Below are positions 41,601 through 53,600 of a DNA stretch of 64,000 bases, piece after piece. This DNA comes from Kuschelorhynchus macadamiae. Taxonomy: Eukaryota; Arthropoda; Insecta; Coleoptera; Curculionidae. Made by a program: the position numbers and the translations under genes. The notes under the pieces are model-generated. The model was not told the DNA's origin and did not search any database. It worked only from the letters and a program-made list of their open reading frames with translations. The stretch spans positions 434,001 through 498,000 of the forward strand of contig JAUTXW010004473.1 of the NCBI GenBank assembly GCA_030620095.1. Reading direction: 5' to 3'. The first letter of the stretch is position 1. The number at the start of each line of letters is the position of its first letter.

Positions 41601-42814
41601 TTTAAGGTAAGTGTTAGGATATGATGTTATTTTGTTCTTACTACTAAATTAATGACATTTAAATACCAAGTTTAATTTCACTTAGAAAATCAAAAATTGC
41701 ACTGAAAACTTCTAATTTATGGCAAATTAGAATCTCTGGCAGCCAAATTGGTAATGCGATTTTATATGTTAAGAGTTTTCTAATTAGTTTGGTGGACTCT
41801 TCTTTGGTTAACCTGCAGCCGAATAGTATATGATTCATGCACATAAGAGGTTATCATGAACTCCAATTTTATGGAGATGACTAGAAAATCTTCCATGATT
41901 AAGTTTAATACGGCTTATAGTAGCTATAATTTTTCTTGAAGACAGAATTATAATACCAATGTATTTTAAGGATTTCTGGATGAATTTTCAAATAGAAAGT
42001 ATTACTTTGATGTCCATATATGCTCCATTTTTCGCTCCATGTATTAGGCATCTTTTTCCTAATAATGGGGAAATAATCTGATATTATTAAAGTGGGTTCA
42101 TGATAACTATTTAATTGTTTTTTGGCGATGTTGTCCACAACTTCATTTCCTGTAATCCTTGAGTGTGCTTTAGTCCACAAAAATTTTATTTCAGTATTAT
42201 TTGCTGCGTTTAATATCTTCATGATGTTGGTAATAAAGGTATTCGGATATTGATTTTTATTTAAATGAAAGTATTTTAGTTTATTAAGAACAGACTGCGA
42301 ATCGGAGCATATAAGTATATTTTGATGTCGAGTCTTAATTGCCCATTTTAAGGCATGGCAAATCGCTGCTGCTTCAGCCGAGAAAATACTTAAATTTTTA
42401 TTTAGGGTAAAGGACTGTTGGTAGGTTTTTTGTGGACAAAAAAATGCCGCACTAAGTTGGTTCTGACACGAAAATTGCGGTACATATTTGCTAGGTATTC
42501 TTTGAATATCTGTTTTATTAATATAATATTTTCAGGATAATGAGGAATATTAATTCCAGGCTGCGTAAATAATATATTATAATCAATATGATAAATACTT
42601 GTGGGATATGAATTACTATTGTTTTGAAAATCAAGGTTATGATATTCCATGTAAGCTCTAGCTAAAGGTGGTGAATTCTTTTTTGCCCAAGAGGCTTTAG
42701 AAAGATTATATAAGAATGCTTTATAAATTTTTGTTAAAAGAGGGTGTTTTTTTATATGGAGTTTTAGAACAAATTTATGGGCTAAGTAATCTCTTCTCAG
42801 GTGCAGTGGTGGTT

Positions 42815-43112
42815 CGAGTGCCTCGACTAATATTCCCTCGGTGGGGGAAGATTTCATAAGTCCCAAACATATTCTTATATTTTTAAATGTGTTCAGAATA
42901 TTTGTTGGGTTTAGATTGACAAACAAAAATCTTTTTTGGCTTTTTCGCAACTGAATAAAAATATTCAGTGCCTCGACTAGTATTCCCTCGGTGGGGGAAG
43001 ATTTCATAAGTCCCAAACATATTCTTACATTTTTAAATGTGTTCAGATTATTTGTTGCGTTTAGATTGACAAACAAAAATCTTTTTTGGCTTTTTCGCAA
43101 CTGAATAAAAAT
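42815..43112 (-). repeat. 150-bp tandem duplication inside LINE ORF2
   Basis: Two copies, period 150 bp (CCTCGACTA at 42821 and 42971), keep the frame and encode a repeated 50-residue block (RKSQKRFLFVNLN...ILVEAL). Confidence 0.9.
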
Positions 43113-43157
43113 ATTTATTCAGTTGCGAAAAAGCCAAAAAAGATTTTTGTTTGTCAT
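43075..43157. repeat. Inverted repeat at end of the tandem duplication
   Basis: TTTTTTGGCTTTTTCGCAAC (about 43084) is mirrored by GTTGCGAAAAAGCCAAAAAA (about 43123), forming a near-perfect hairpin of about 40 bp per arm. Confidence 0.88.
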
Positions 43158-45566
43158 ATTCTTATAGACTTATATTGAAGTTTGTCTATTTTTTTGAGGT
43201 GGCAGTTACTTGCTGAACCATAAAACAGACAACTGTAGTCGATAATCGAACTTATGTAAGCTTTATAAAAAAGTAATGCGTTTAATTGGTGTGCTCCCCA
43301 GGAAAAGGAACATATTTGTTTTAGGAGGTTTATGCTTTTCTTCGGTTTTTTTAATTATGTTATTTATTTCATGATTCCAAAGTAATTTTGAGTCCAGTAT
43401 TACCCCCAGATACTTATAATATCTTGCAACTGGAAATGTGGTTCCGTTTAATTTAATGTTGTTTGTAAGAGATATGCGTTTACGGCAGAAAAAAACTACT
43501 GTTGTTTTGTTTGTTGATGGTGAAACCGTTCTCATTAACCCAGTTGTTTAAAACATAAGCAATGTGATTAAGCCGTGTTATGCTTTTTTCCTTATCATTC
43601 TCAATACTGTAAGTGCTATATCATCCGCATACTGGATACATGTTACGTTATTATCCCAGAACTCGTGTAAGTTAATGATATATAAATTAAATAGAAGGGG
43701 TGACAAAACTGATCCTTGAGGTATGCCTAGGCTAGTTCGTCTAGGGTTGAGAGTTACATTGTTTTTAAGTCTAATGGATATAGATCTTTGTGTAAATATG
43801 TTAATTATTGAATTTATTACTGTTTCTGGAATTTTAAGGATTTTCATTTTTTTGTGCTAAAATTTTTAGGTTTACAGCTTCGTAAGCGTTTTTAATATCT
43901 ACAAAAATAGCAATGACGCATTTATTTTCCGTGAGACCTATTTGTATATCACATATCCTGGTTTAAAACCATACTGGTTATTGGCTAATAAATTATTATG
44001 TAAAAACCAAAACTCTAGCCTAAATTTTATTAATCTTTCGTAAGTTTTAGTAATACAGGACATTAGGGTTATGAGTCTGTATGACTCTGTTAATGATTGA
44101 TCTTTTTTATGTTTTAGAAAGACTACCACAGTACTGTGTTTAAGTTGGTCTGGTACATGTGAGTACCGCCACATTTCGTTAAATATATTTAGCAGAAAAT
44201 TTTTAGCGTAAACACCCATATTCTGTAACATAGGGTAGCATATGTGATCTGGGCCAGGTGAAGTGTTTTCTCTATTTCTAATAGCTCTCTCAAGCTCTAG
44301 AGATGTGAAGTTATTATTTAAAAATGACTATTATTATTATTATTAGTATTTCTAGACTGAATTATTATATTAGCATCTACAGAAGGTGGGCATAACTTTA
44401 TTTGAAATTCTTCCGCTAATTTATTATTAATATATGGTATGTTTGTTCTATTTCTTTTAAAAGTTTTAACCTTTTTCCATATATTTCCGATCGGTGTGTT
44501 TTTGTTAAGAAATGAGCAATAATTTTGCCAGTGTATCCTAGCTTTTTCTTTTAATTTTTTTTGGCCAGAGCCATTACCTTTTTACATTCAATAAAGTTTG
44601 GTTCTGTGGGAAAGTTTTTATATTTTTGTAGTGTAGATTTTCTGGTTTGTATCATCTGCGGGCACTCATTATCCCACCATACTGGTTTATCTCTATTTTT
44701 TGGCAAAAATGGTTTATTTTCTTTCATTGCGAGGGACGAAGATTCGTTTATACTTTCAATTAGGTAAACCAGCTTTTCATCGACATTACTTAGAGTTGGA
44801 GCATTTAATAAACGATTTTCTAAATTTTGTTTATAAAGTTCCCAGTTTGCAGAGCTAATGCGCCATTTTCTTATAAGGTATACATTTTTATCGAGGTTAT
44901 AACCAATGTGAAAATCCATTATAATTGGAAAGTGATCGGAACCTAGTGTGTCCGAATGGACGTTCCATTGTATTCAGTGGACTACATTTGGTGAGGCTAG
45001 ACTTAGACACATGAATTAAGTTGTTTATTTGTAGTTAGTAGAGTTCATTGTCCCTTATTCAATATTACAAGGTTTGAGTCTTCGATTGCTTCAAGTAAGT
45101 TTTTGCCCGCCGTATTTTGCAAGTTAGAGCCCCAAGCGCTATGATGAGCATTCAAGTCTCCAAAAATAAGTGCATTTCTATCTAAATTTAATAAGTTTAT
45201 GCATGTTTGAGTATTTACTTTTAGGTTAGGTGGTCTATATAATGACAGAATAAAATAGTATTTATTTTCTATATAAAGTTTTATACCACATAGTTCAATG
45301 GGTATATTTTTATTACTAAAATCAACAGCTTCATAATTTAAATGTTTTGCGATAATTATTGCTACGCTACCTTTACCGTCGATCAGTTCGAACAATATTA
45401 TAGCCCTGAAATGAGAAATTTATTTCGGGTTTTAACCAAGTTTCAGAAATTAGTGCAATGTCTATCATTAGAAACCAAAAAATTTGTTAAACTGTGTTTA
45501 TGTCAAACGAGAGATCTTGCATTCCACTGGAGAATACAGATATTTTGTTGCACCCCTGAGGCCATT

Positions 45567-46766
45567 TTATATATTGTAAAGAGGTATATCGCTATTGAGG
45601 GTAGAGATTGAATCTTTGATATCATTGTCGTTAATGGTTAGATCTACTAAAATATTATTTTTTAAAATATTTTCAATTAAATTTTTTCTATATTTGGAAA
45701 TTTGTTGTGTTAATTGTTCTTTGTATTTATGTATGTCATCCCTGTGAGGATTGGGCAAAATAGAAGAGGTGGCTGAATTTCTTCTTAAGGGAGGAGCTTT
45801 TATGCTTTTTTGATTTTCATACTCGGGGCATTTTTTGGATAACGCCTCATGGTCAGTGGAGTTGCAATATAAACATTTAGTTAAACATATACTTTCATTG
45901 GTATGCGTAACACCACATTTGGGACATCTTTGTTTACCTTTGGAATTTCTTGCAACATGTCCGTATCTTAAACACTGTTCACATTGTATAACTTTATATA
46001 CATAGGGTTCTATCTCAAACTCGACCGAATTAATATTAATGCGTTGTGGTAATGAAATAACCTTAAATGACACGCTTATCATTTGCCTCGGAACTATTTT
46101 AGCCTCACCGGCGCCGGCGCCGTTGTGTGTATCTTGAGAAATTTGGCGAGTGTACCGATAAACTGAAAGTATGTTGGGGTATTCTAACTTAATTTCGTTT
46201 AATATGTATTCTTCTGAGAAGAAAGTATCAACACCTCTGATTATTCCCTTTTTTAAAACATAATATTTGGGTTTATAGGCTATAAAGTTATTATCAATAA
46301 TACACGATTTGTGATTAATTAGTTTATTGGCGGCTTCGAAACTGTTAAATTCAATTTTAATTTTATTTCGACCTACTGGTCTTGTATTGGTTTTATTATT
46401 GTAAATAAATGGGTCTATTTTTAAATAATGTCCGACTCGGATGGCGTGTAATTTGCCAATATTTTTTGTTTTGGACTCAACGTACACATAGTACGGACCT
46501 TTGTCAGTGGCGCTATATCGTATATTTAGATCGATATAATGAGGTATTGTGTAATTATTTTCCTCTAAAGAGTTATTTTGAATTTTATCTTGATTTTGTA
46601 AGTTTTTATTTAATCCATGATCGGTTACCGCTTTTTGTAAATTTCTAATAATTCTATTTGATGTTTGAAAAAATGGATTGATCTCACCAGATTGGAAAGT
46701 TTGTATATTATTTATGTCCTCAGACCCCGGGGGTTGCCCTCCTTCATCGTATGTGCAGCTTTCCAT
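45567..46766 (-). CDS. LINE ORF1, gag-like protein with zinc knuckles
   Basis: Intact 399-residue frame from ATG 46766. The middle part (about residues 90-250) resembles the RRM-like RNA-binding region of I/Jockey ORF1 proteins (IKIEFNSFEAANKLI, KYYVLKKGIIRGVD). Zinc knuckles follow: CEQCLRYGH starts at C262, a second unit starts CPKCG at C281, and CLYCNSTDHEALSKKC spans C298-C313. In the first knuckle the fourth ligand (C275 expected) is Ser. ORF1 stops with TAA at 45567-45569; the ORF2 ATG follows one base later (TAAaATG), suggesting translational reinitiation (inference). The protein would coat LINE RNA. Confidence 0.85.
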   Translation of the reverse strand: MESCTYDEGGQPPGSEDINNIQTFQSGEINPFFQTSNRIIRNLQKAVTDHGLNKNLQNQDKIQNNSLEENNYTIPHYIDLNIRYSATDKGPYYVYVESKTKNIGKLHAIRVGHYLKIDPFIYNNKTNTRPVGRNKIKIEFNSFEAANKLINHKSCIIDNNFIAYKPKYYVLKKGIIRGVDTFFSEEYILNEIKLEYPNILSVYRYTRQISQDTHNGAGAGEAKIVPRQMISVSFKVISLPQRININSVEFEIEPYVYKVIQCEQCLRYGHVARNSKGKQRCPKCGVTHTNESICLTKCLYCNSTDHEALSKKCPEYENQKSIKAPPLRRNSATSSILPNPHRDDIHKYKEQLTQQISKYRKNLIENILKNNILVDLTINDNDIKDSISTLNSDIPLYNI

Positions 46767-46870
46767 TATTATAGATCACAGAATCTATTAATAATATTTA
46801 ATTTATCCGTCTTAACACTTCACTAATCCTAAGAATGTGGTAGCGAGCGAACAACAGAGAGAAAAAAACA

Positions 46871-49800
46871 GTTTTTGCGATAAGGCTGCGATATCTCGAC
46901 CGTACGTGTTTACAATCTCGACGGAACTGATATTTCTTTCTAAAACCCTGTTTTTATCCGTAGGCTCTTTCCGTTAAAACTATTTATGTCCCTGTCACAT
47001 AATAATGAACATCTGTAACAAAGTAACAAGTGTTTTCGGCTAAACTATCATCTTCGAAAAAGGGGCAGGTACCAGAACCTTGCTTTCCTTAAAATAAATT
47101 CTAGGTTTATTTGTCTTCTTTTATACTGGCGTGGTACGTATAATAAAAATGTATCATTATTTATTGTTTGTTTATAGTAATCATAAAAAAATTTAAAAAA
47201 ATTCTGATAGTTTTATACAGGGTACTCTTTTACATTGACCCAGCCTTTGTTGGTAATAATATATTGAACACTTTCATAATTATGCAATAATTATCCTTTA
47301 AAATTATATTAAAATTAAATCTGTGTACTCCCAACAACAAAGTATAGCTTCAGATAAGAGATCGTTAATGTAGATATAACCAGTTTCTGTCAGAATCCCT
47401 AAAAACAGTTAACACAAATAAGATATTTTTATAGATTTAAATAGGAATCAACCCCACAAAGTACGAACGTCATTAACTACCACTTACTGTTTTACCCCTT
47501 ACTTTAATCATAAAAAAAAAAACTTTCGTACGCATGTCGTAACACAGATTTATTCAGCAACAAAAAACTCCAAAAAAAAAATTTAATAACAATAATTTTC
47601 TTATCCATTAGCCAAAATATGATTGTACCACCTGATTAAACACTGAAGTAAGCTTTATGATAGTATCCCGTTATTACCTCTAATTTTAATAACGATATTT
47701 AGATTATCTAGGCCAGATTTGTTTACGTTACGTATTTTCTTTGACAATTGAAAAAAGAATTAAAAAAAACTAGAACCAAGAACTAATAAATGTTATTTTT
47801 AAAATAATGATTCTTATTTACAAACGACTTTTTAATCCTTAGAACTTAAAAAAAACAACGAACAAAATACCCAAACTTTCTATGCAAATTTTGAGTAAAA
47901 AAAAATATCCGAAAATTTTAAGACGGTGTCCAAAAGGCTATTTATATAAATAGATTTATTGATATTCAAATTAAAATTTATTATTTATTGGGTATATTAA
48001 AGAAAAAACAAAATTTTAAAAAACTGTTAAGATACATTAATTCGGATAATTTTTACCCGATAACATTTCTTATAACTTAAGCTGTAGGAAGAGTCGTACT
48101 TTCAAGTTAATAGTTTTTTTTTAACAATAATAAAAAATAGGTTTTACTAGATGTATCTTTTCTAGGTATGAAACTTGGCTTTTTTAACAAAAGTATAACA
48201 AGCAAATTTTCAAGTCGTATATGGCCTGATAATATCTGATTACAACCTTTCAATATGACCTAATAATAAAAAAATACGCTCGGCTAATTACCAAAATAAA
48301 AAATATTTTTCCGTCGTTTTGATGTCGATCTATTCCCGTTTTATTACACTTTCCTGTAAAGTTTGAACCTAATTCCCTCATCTATACGGAGATCTTTTGC
48401 ACACTAACATAGTAAAATTACTTAACGGAGATACCGGGGGGAACTTGCACCCTTCTTGCATTGATTTTACAATTCTGTTACTCTAGAGCGACCCGTTATT
48501 TCTCTAGTTTAACGATACCATTTATTTAGTACCTATGTACTTTTCCAGTACACTTTTAGGAGACCTATTTTTTTATATTGTCGTGACCTATGACCCCTAT
48601 AGAATTAAGCAACCTGACATTTTCCTTTTATACGTGATTATTTTTAAATTTCAACTACAGACTAGAGAGCAGATGTGGTTGAAAATCTCTTTGTATTTCT
48701 TTCATTCTTGTAACATCCAAACAAAAAAAAAAGTGTAAAGACAAAGCAGCATAAGTCCAACACACCCAGCATACGAATTAAATTATCTACACTCTGTTCT
48801 TAAAATCAAAATTGTAATGTTAGTATTAGGTAAACTGATTCCGTGACTTACCGACTATAATATGTCCACACTGACTAGTATATGTAGAAATACCAAGGTC
48901 GCAGCCCAAAAGAAAACAAAAAAAAATAAAATCATGCAGTTTAACGTTTGGATACTGGCCATTATCCTACAGTTCAACTGATGCTCAGTTTACGATTTAA
49001 CCAAATGTAGTCCGTATACTTTTCTAACGCAACTCATTCAACTAAAAGCTTTATGGCTAACACGCGTCATTCTTACGCCTTATACACCCTTTTAATCAAA
49101 ATTACACATTTATTGACAACCAAAAAAAAAAAAATCAAATTACACAACTATCACCTTAGTCGGAAAAGTTTCCCTACAGGCACACAATTATACAGCATTA
49201 GGAAGCTTCCACGATTCTTCCATACGGTAATCCCTATGCCTAGTGAGAATTTCTTATTATGACATTAAGCGTCATTTATAATAATAGTATTTATTTTCCA
49301 TATAAAATTAATTTATACAATATATCAATATATATATACCGGACCGGAAAATCACTTTTTTTAAACATCCCCTCACTCTCTTTGGTGAGAAATGGCTAAT
49401 TTCATGTTTATCCACCGGCTTCCAATTTATCATTATTTTACTGTTCTTCTAAAAAAAATGTTAGTCACGTTGAATCATAGAGGTCGATTTTTATTTAACC
49501 ATGGTGTTATACGTCTTTCAACACTAAATTTGCCGGGAATCTTTCTATATATAGTTGCTATTTATATCATAGTCAGAATGGCCCATAATATACCTTTATT
49601 CCCTGCATTTTCTCTAAAACAGCGGCATAACATATATTTTTAAATCTCCTATTTCCTAAATCCCTTTTACCACATTTATTTCACACATTCCAGTTCACAT
49701 ATGTTAAAACTCTTTATCCCCTGAATACGTTTTTCATTCAGAAATATGAATTCTTTAATGTAGCAACTCTTTTATATCAAACATTCTAGTTCATACTGTT

Positions 49801-51506
49801 AAAACACTTTTTTATCCCCTAAACAATTTATTTGCCCAGTTTGTGAACTCTTTCGTCGTGGTCACGAACAATTAACGCAAGAAAACAATATTTATACCTT
49901 CATAATTATCGAGAAGTCGCAAGTCAAATAAGCATAATAAAACAACGTATTTTATCAATTATAAAAATAACCTGTGAGTTGTTACCTGCCGAACCCAATT
50001 TAAAAAATTAAATAGTATCTAATTACCCAAATTTACCATACGTTGTCTAAAATAACCACTAGCTGATGACTTTAATTTCTAATAAACATCACCGCATAGA
50101 CCTCGTAAATCAAATTATTTGCCTAAAATGAGAAAAATCTCTCCCCAGTATCTAGTTCTTCACCAAAATTGCCTAAACTAAATTACATTAGGTACTAAAA
50201 TTTATACAAGTGTTTATCCTTTTCTTTAAACCAAACTTTTTGTTTGTCCCTAAACAATACATAAATCAAATAACGAGGCACGGGATAATCCTCTTTTCTC
50301 TTTCTCTACCTGCTAAATATCGGTTCTCAAACAAAACTATAAAGCTCACAAACACTTGTATATTTTTGTGCAATTATATAGACCTGTTGCGAAAATGTTA
50401 CCATCCCCTTAATTACTTAATTAACTAACATTATTAAATATCTATCCTACACATATTAAAAAAATAAGATATGACGTCTCTAATTTCACCGTGACACCTA
50501 AACGGGGATAAAATATATTCTGATGAAACAAAATAAAAAAAAATCATTTTAGTTCGGCTCTCCTCCTTCAATACTTAGAAAACCTGAAAGACAAAAATAC
50601 GTTCAACTCAAATCAAAATAAAACAAATACGTTGACACAGAAAAATTCGGGTATTCTCCAAAAATATATATTAAATACACCCACAAAATAAACTAAGTTC
50701 CTAAGAAAAAAAAATGTATTATGTAGAAAGAGAGTTTAAGAGATTACTAAACTAAAATTTTATTTAAAACTCACACAAAAAATATATACCTACAAAATTA
50801 AATACTCATTTGTACGTGCATCTTAACCCAAAAATATCTGTTTTTTTCTCTTAAAAACCGCACAACAAAAAAAAATTAGCAACAAATTATAACATCTTTT
50901 AAACAATACGCCACAAATTCGCAACAGTTCATATTTCATTGCACTGCAAACATGAAAGGAGTCTGTGCAAGTCACCAGTTAATAAACTAACTACGTTCTA
51001 ATAAAGTTATTATTGCTGTGTTTACCATCCATATTTAAATCTTTAACCAAAATCCTTGACGAAGTATTTACTAATTCTCAAAAATATAAATTATAACAAC
51101 AAAATTTCATGATCCGAAATTCCAAAAAATTACAAGTCATCAAAAAAAAAATAACCACAACAATAAATAAACTTGTTAGTTACTACCGCTACAGCTGCTG
51201 CTTCTTGAAAACTTCCTGATATTGGCCTCGATCGCAGGCTTCCAATGGTACCTTTGACCTTAATGCTGCAATTCCCTATCTTTCTAACTCTGTAATTTTT
51301 TTTTTTCAAATCAAGAGATCATTCAATATTATTTATGAGTCTACTGCTCTTACAAAACAAAAATGACACTTAAACTACCTCAAGGTAATAAAACGCACGA
51401 ATTCTTTTATAAAACTGATCAACTTGCAATATAAAAACTACTCAACGATAAAAACATAACAAAGAAAAAAAATTGCAAGTCTTTCGCTTTGCTGCCACAA
51501 TTAAAT
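46871..51506. other. AT-rich non-coding interior of LARD-like element
   Basis: About 4.6 kb with many short frames but none with recognisable domains, codon structure or motifs. Base composition is strongly AT with A- and T-runs. Confidence 0.5.
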
Positions 51507-52781
51507 TGTAAGGGTTATCGAGCGATTATTTATTATATTTAAAATTATTTATTTAATTTATTTATTTATTTATTTGAGGTCTAACGGGCAACCCTATCGC
51601 AATAAAAAAAATATGATAAGTAAAATCAAAGGGACTCTGTAGGCTTCTTCGTAAATTATAATTTACTATGTTATCAAATATAATTGTTAGTTCAAATTGA
51701 ATTAAACATTTTATCTCACCAATTCTGCGGCCATATAAACTGGAACAACAGCAAACTGCAACAACGATGGTATCTTCTTGAATATATATTTATTTTAACT
51801 AGCAGGTGGTTTATTTAAATAAAGATTTGGTTTTTAAAAACAACTCAAAATTGTATTAACAAAAGTAAAGGATGTAAAATATTGTACAAAAATAATAATT
51901 AAACCTAATAATAACAAAAGAAAAGTATTTAAATCTAGAAAATGAGGGAATTATCTTAAAATCCCCAACGTTAGTACAAAAGAAAAGAAAACAAAAAATC
52001 TTTAAATAAAACGTAAATTTAACTCTTGAAAATCAGTTACTCCCCAGATAAATCATAGAATAAAAATAAAATATTTTTGACAATCACTCAACTTTAATAT
52101 CCCACTGTATACGTAAAGCCCCATAAACCACCACAAAAGAAGAATTTAAGATCAACTATAAGAAACAAAACTCTGACACAGACTGACTTTTAGTCTTCCC
52201 GTAAAATACAAAGTTAACTCAGCTATTACTAGATCCACCCCTTAGACCAATCCCCTCTTTGATTTTATTAGTCAGGACGAAACGAATAAAGCTGTGAATG
52301 GCGAAGCTTAAGTCCCTACTCTATATTTTAAGTTCGGAACTTCGTCTTAGAGACACGAGGTGTCACCCATGATAATAAAAAGTGAATAAATCGATTAAAA
52401 TAATATTCCCTTCAACTCTTAGTCCTAAGATTATGTATATGATTTAATATATAAGCCTATAATAAATTATCCAAATTATGGGTCCGAAAAGTCATGGCGA
52501 AAAAAAAAGGCATGAAAAACCCTTTCAGTTTATCTTTTCTGCAGAGAAAATTATGCCCCAAAAACATGGCTTTTCGGATATATGATACTTATTACTTTGT
52601 TTAGGTTTTAAAATTCTCGACCCTAATAATAGACAAATCCTCTTATAATTCCTTTGAAGAAATCAAGCCTGTTTAAGCATTAACGTGACAACCATCAGTT
52701 TCAGTAAAATATTGTGTGAATTATATTTAGAATATATAAAAATATATACTCTATACCGTTGTTATAGTCTATTCTGTTACA
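51507..52781 (+). repeat. 3' LTR-like repeat
   Basis: Starts TGTAAGGGTTATCGAG, ends ATTCTGTTACA. A TTTA-rich expansion (51541-51575) is not in the 5' copy. Confidence 0.75.
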
Positions 52782-53040
52782 CTGGTTTCTATTGTAAATA
52801 ACAAAATTTGGATTTGCGTCCGATCACCACTTACAATTTTGGGAAGAGACAGTGCCATTTGTTGTAAACGTGGATTCACCCCCAAAGAGAATGTGTCTAT
52901 GAAAGTCACACGAATCTTCTAATTGTTCTGGAATCCATATGCAAAATCATAGCGGATGTCATAGTCTCGTTCTTCAAACGTGCACGAATCCTCTAGGATC
53001 AAAACCTCTTAAATCCACTTTAACAAAATTTTCGGGATAT
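52782..53040 (-). pseudogene. Mariner C transposase, first catalytic block
   Basis: Minus-strand frames read IPEQLEDSCDFHRHILF, then GGESTFTTNGTVSSQNCKW, then after a frameshift SDANPNFVIYNRNQ. This continues directly into the fragment at 38771-39187 once the LTR-flanked insertion is removed. The first catalytic Asp is replaced (GGES for SDES). Stops and frameshifts are frequent. Confidence 0.8.
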
Positions 53041-53600
53041 CGAAAAATTATTTTTAGTTATTAGTAAATCAAAATATGTAGAAAGACAGCATTATTAAGA
53101 TTTTAAATAATCATATTTTAACTAATTTACCTTAAAAATAAAGCTTTTATTTCACATAAAGCTACAAATTAAGAAATAAAATTGGATTTAGTGCAGTTTG
53201 CAACCAAAGAATGGATTTAGTGGAAGATGAAAATGAATTTAGTGGTTTTTGACATCAACATTACTTTTAAAATAAAATAGAATGGAGATTAGGATAAGAA
53301 ACGGAAACCTTATATTTGAGAAATTATAATTTTTTTAAAAAATGTAACAAATTAAACACTGGAAATAAGTAATGCTTAGAAAATTGGCAACACAAACTAA
53401 TAATATGTAAAAGCACAACGATATAGTAAAAAAACAAAGTTAACATTAATATTAATCGAAATATTTTAAAAACTATCTAAACTAAACTAATAAATCTTGG
53501 ATGTCTTCCATTACTTCACACAGTTCATTATTTTACATCTTACAGTTTTGCATTTTTGAGCGATATTCCAGCCTCTATTGGATGAGGGTTTAAAGAATCG
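53041..53600. other. AT-rich flank of the DUF7869-type gene
   Basis: Three GGATTTAGTG/GAATTTAGTG words lie close together (about 53189-53245). No coding frame. Confidence 0.4.

Larger units (their letters stand above)
41659..45565 (-). pseudogene. LINE ORF2: endonuclease, RT, RNase H (broken)
   Basis: Starts MASGVQQNICILQWNARSL; a TGA follows after 20 residues. Endonuclease blocks: ISETWLKPEI, SLYRPPNLK and LIFGDLNAHHSAWGS (about 45125-45180). Reverse transcriptase: FLKHKKDQSLTESYR and LITLMSCITKTYERL (about 44040-44130), then GIPQGSVLSPLLFNLY (about 43680-43730) and the catalytic CIQYADDIAL (about 43610-43640). RNase H: IFSAEAAAI and ICSDSQSVLN (about 42290-42400) and WTKAHSRITGNEVVDNIAK (about 42115-42180). 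The C-terminus ends at 41659. Stops and frameshifts between blocks make it non-functional. A 150-bp in-frame tandem duplication disrupts the region between RT and RNase H. Confidence 0.86.
41600..46870 (-). mobile_element. I-group LINE (ORF1 + ORF2 with RNase H)
   Basis: A two-ORF non-LTR retrotransposon on the minus strand: ORF1 with zinc knuckles (45567-46766), then ORF2 with apurinic-type endonuclease, reverse transcriptase and RNase H (41659-45565). It sits inside the LTR-flanked element, so it is younger than that insertion or was carried by it. Ends are approximate; I could not identify a target-site duplication. Confidence 0.85.
39188..52781. mobile_element. LTR-flanked element without pol (LARD-like), hosting a LINE
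   Basis: It starts TGTAACAG at 39188 and ends CTGTTACA at 52781, with the 4-bp direct duplication CTGG at 39184-39187 and 52782-52785. Long direct repeats (39188-about 40562 and 51507-52781) form the ends. Removing it rejoins the mariner C transposase. The interior contains an I-group LINE on the minus strand and about 5 kb of AT-rich non-coding DNA. I find no gag, protease, integrase or LTR-type reverse transcriptase, as in large retrotransposon derivatives. Confidence 0.75.

Noticed and set aside
46871..51506. Small frames such as 49392-49643 and 50210-50428 as genes
   Set aside because: Low-complexity AT-rich sequence, no motifs, no initiation or splice context, located in a non-coding LTR-element core.
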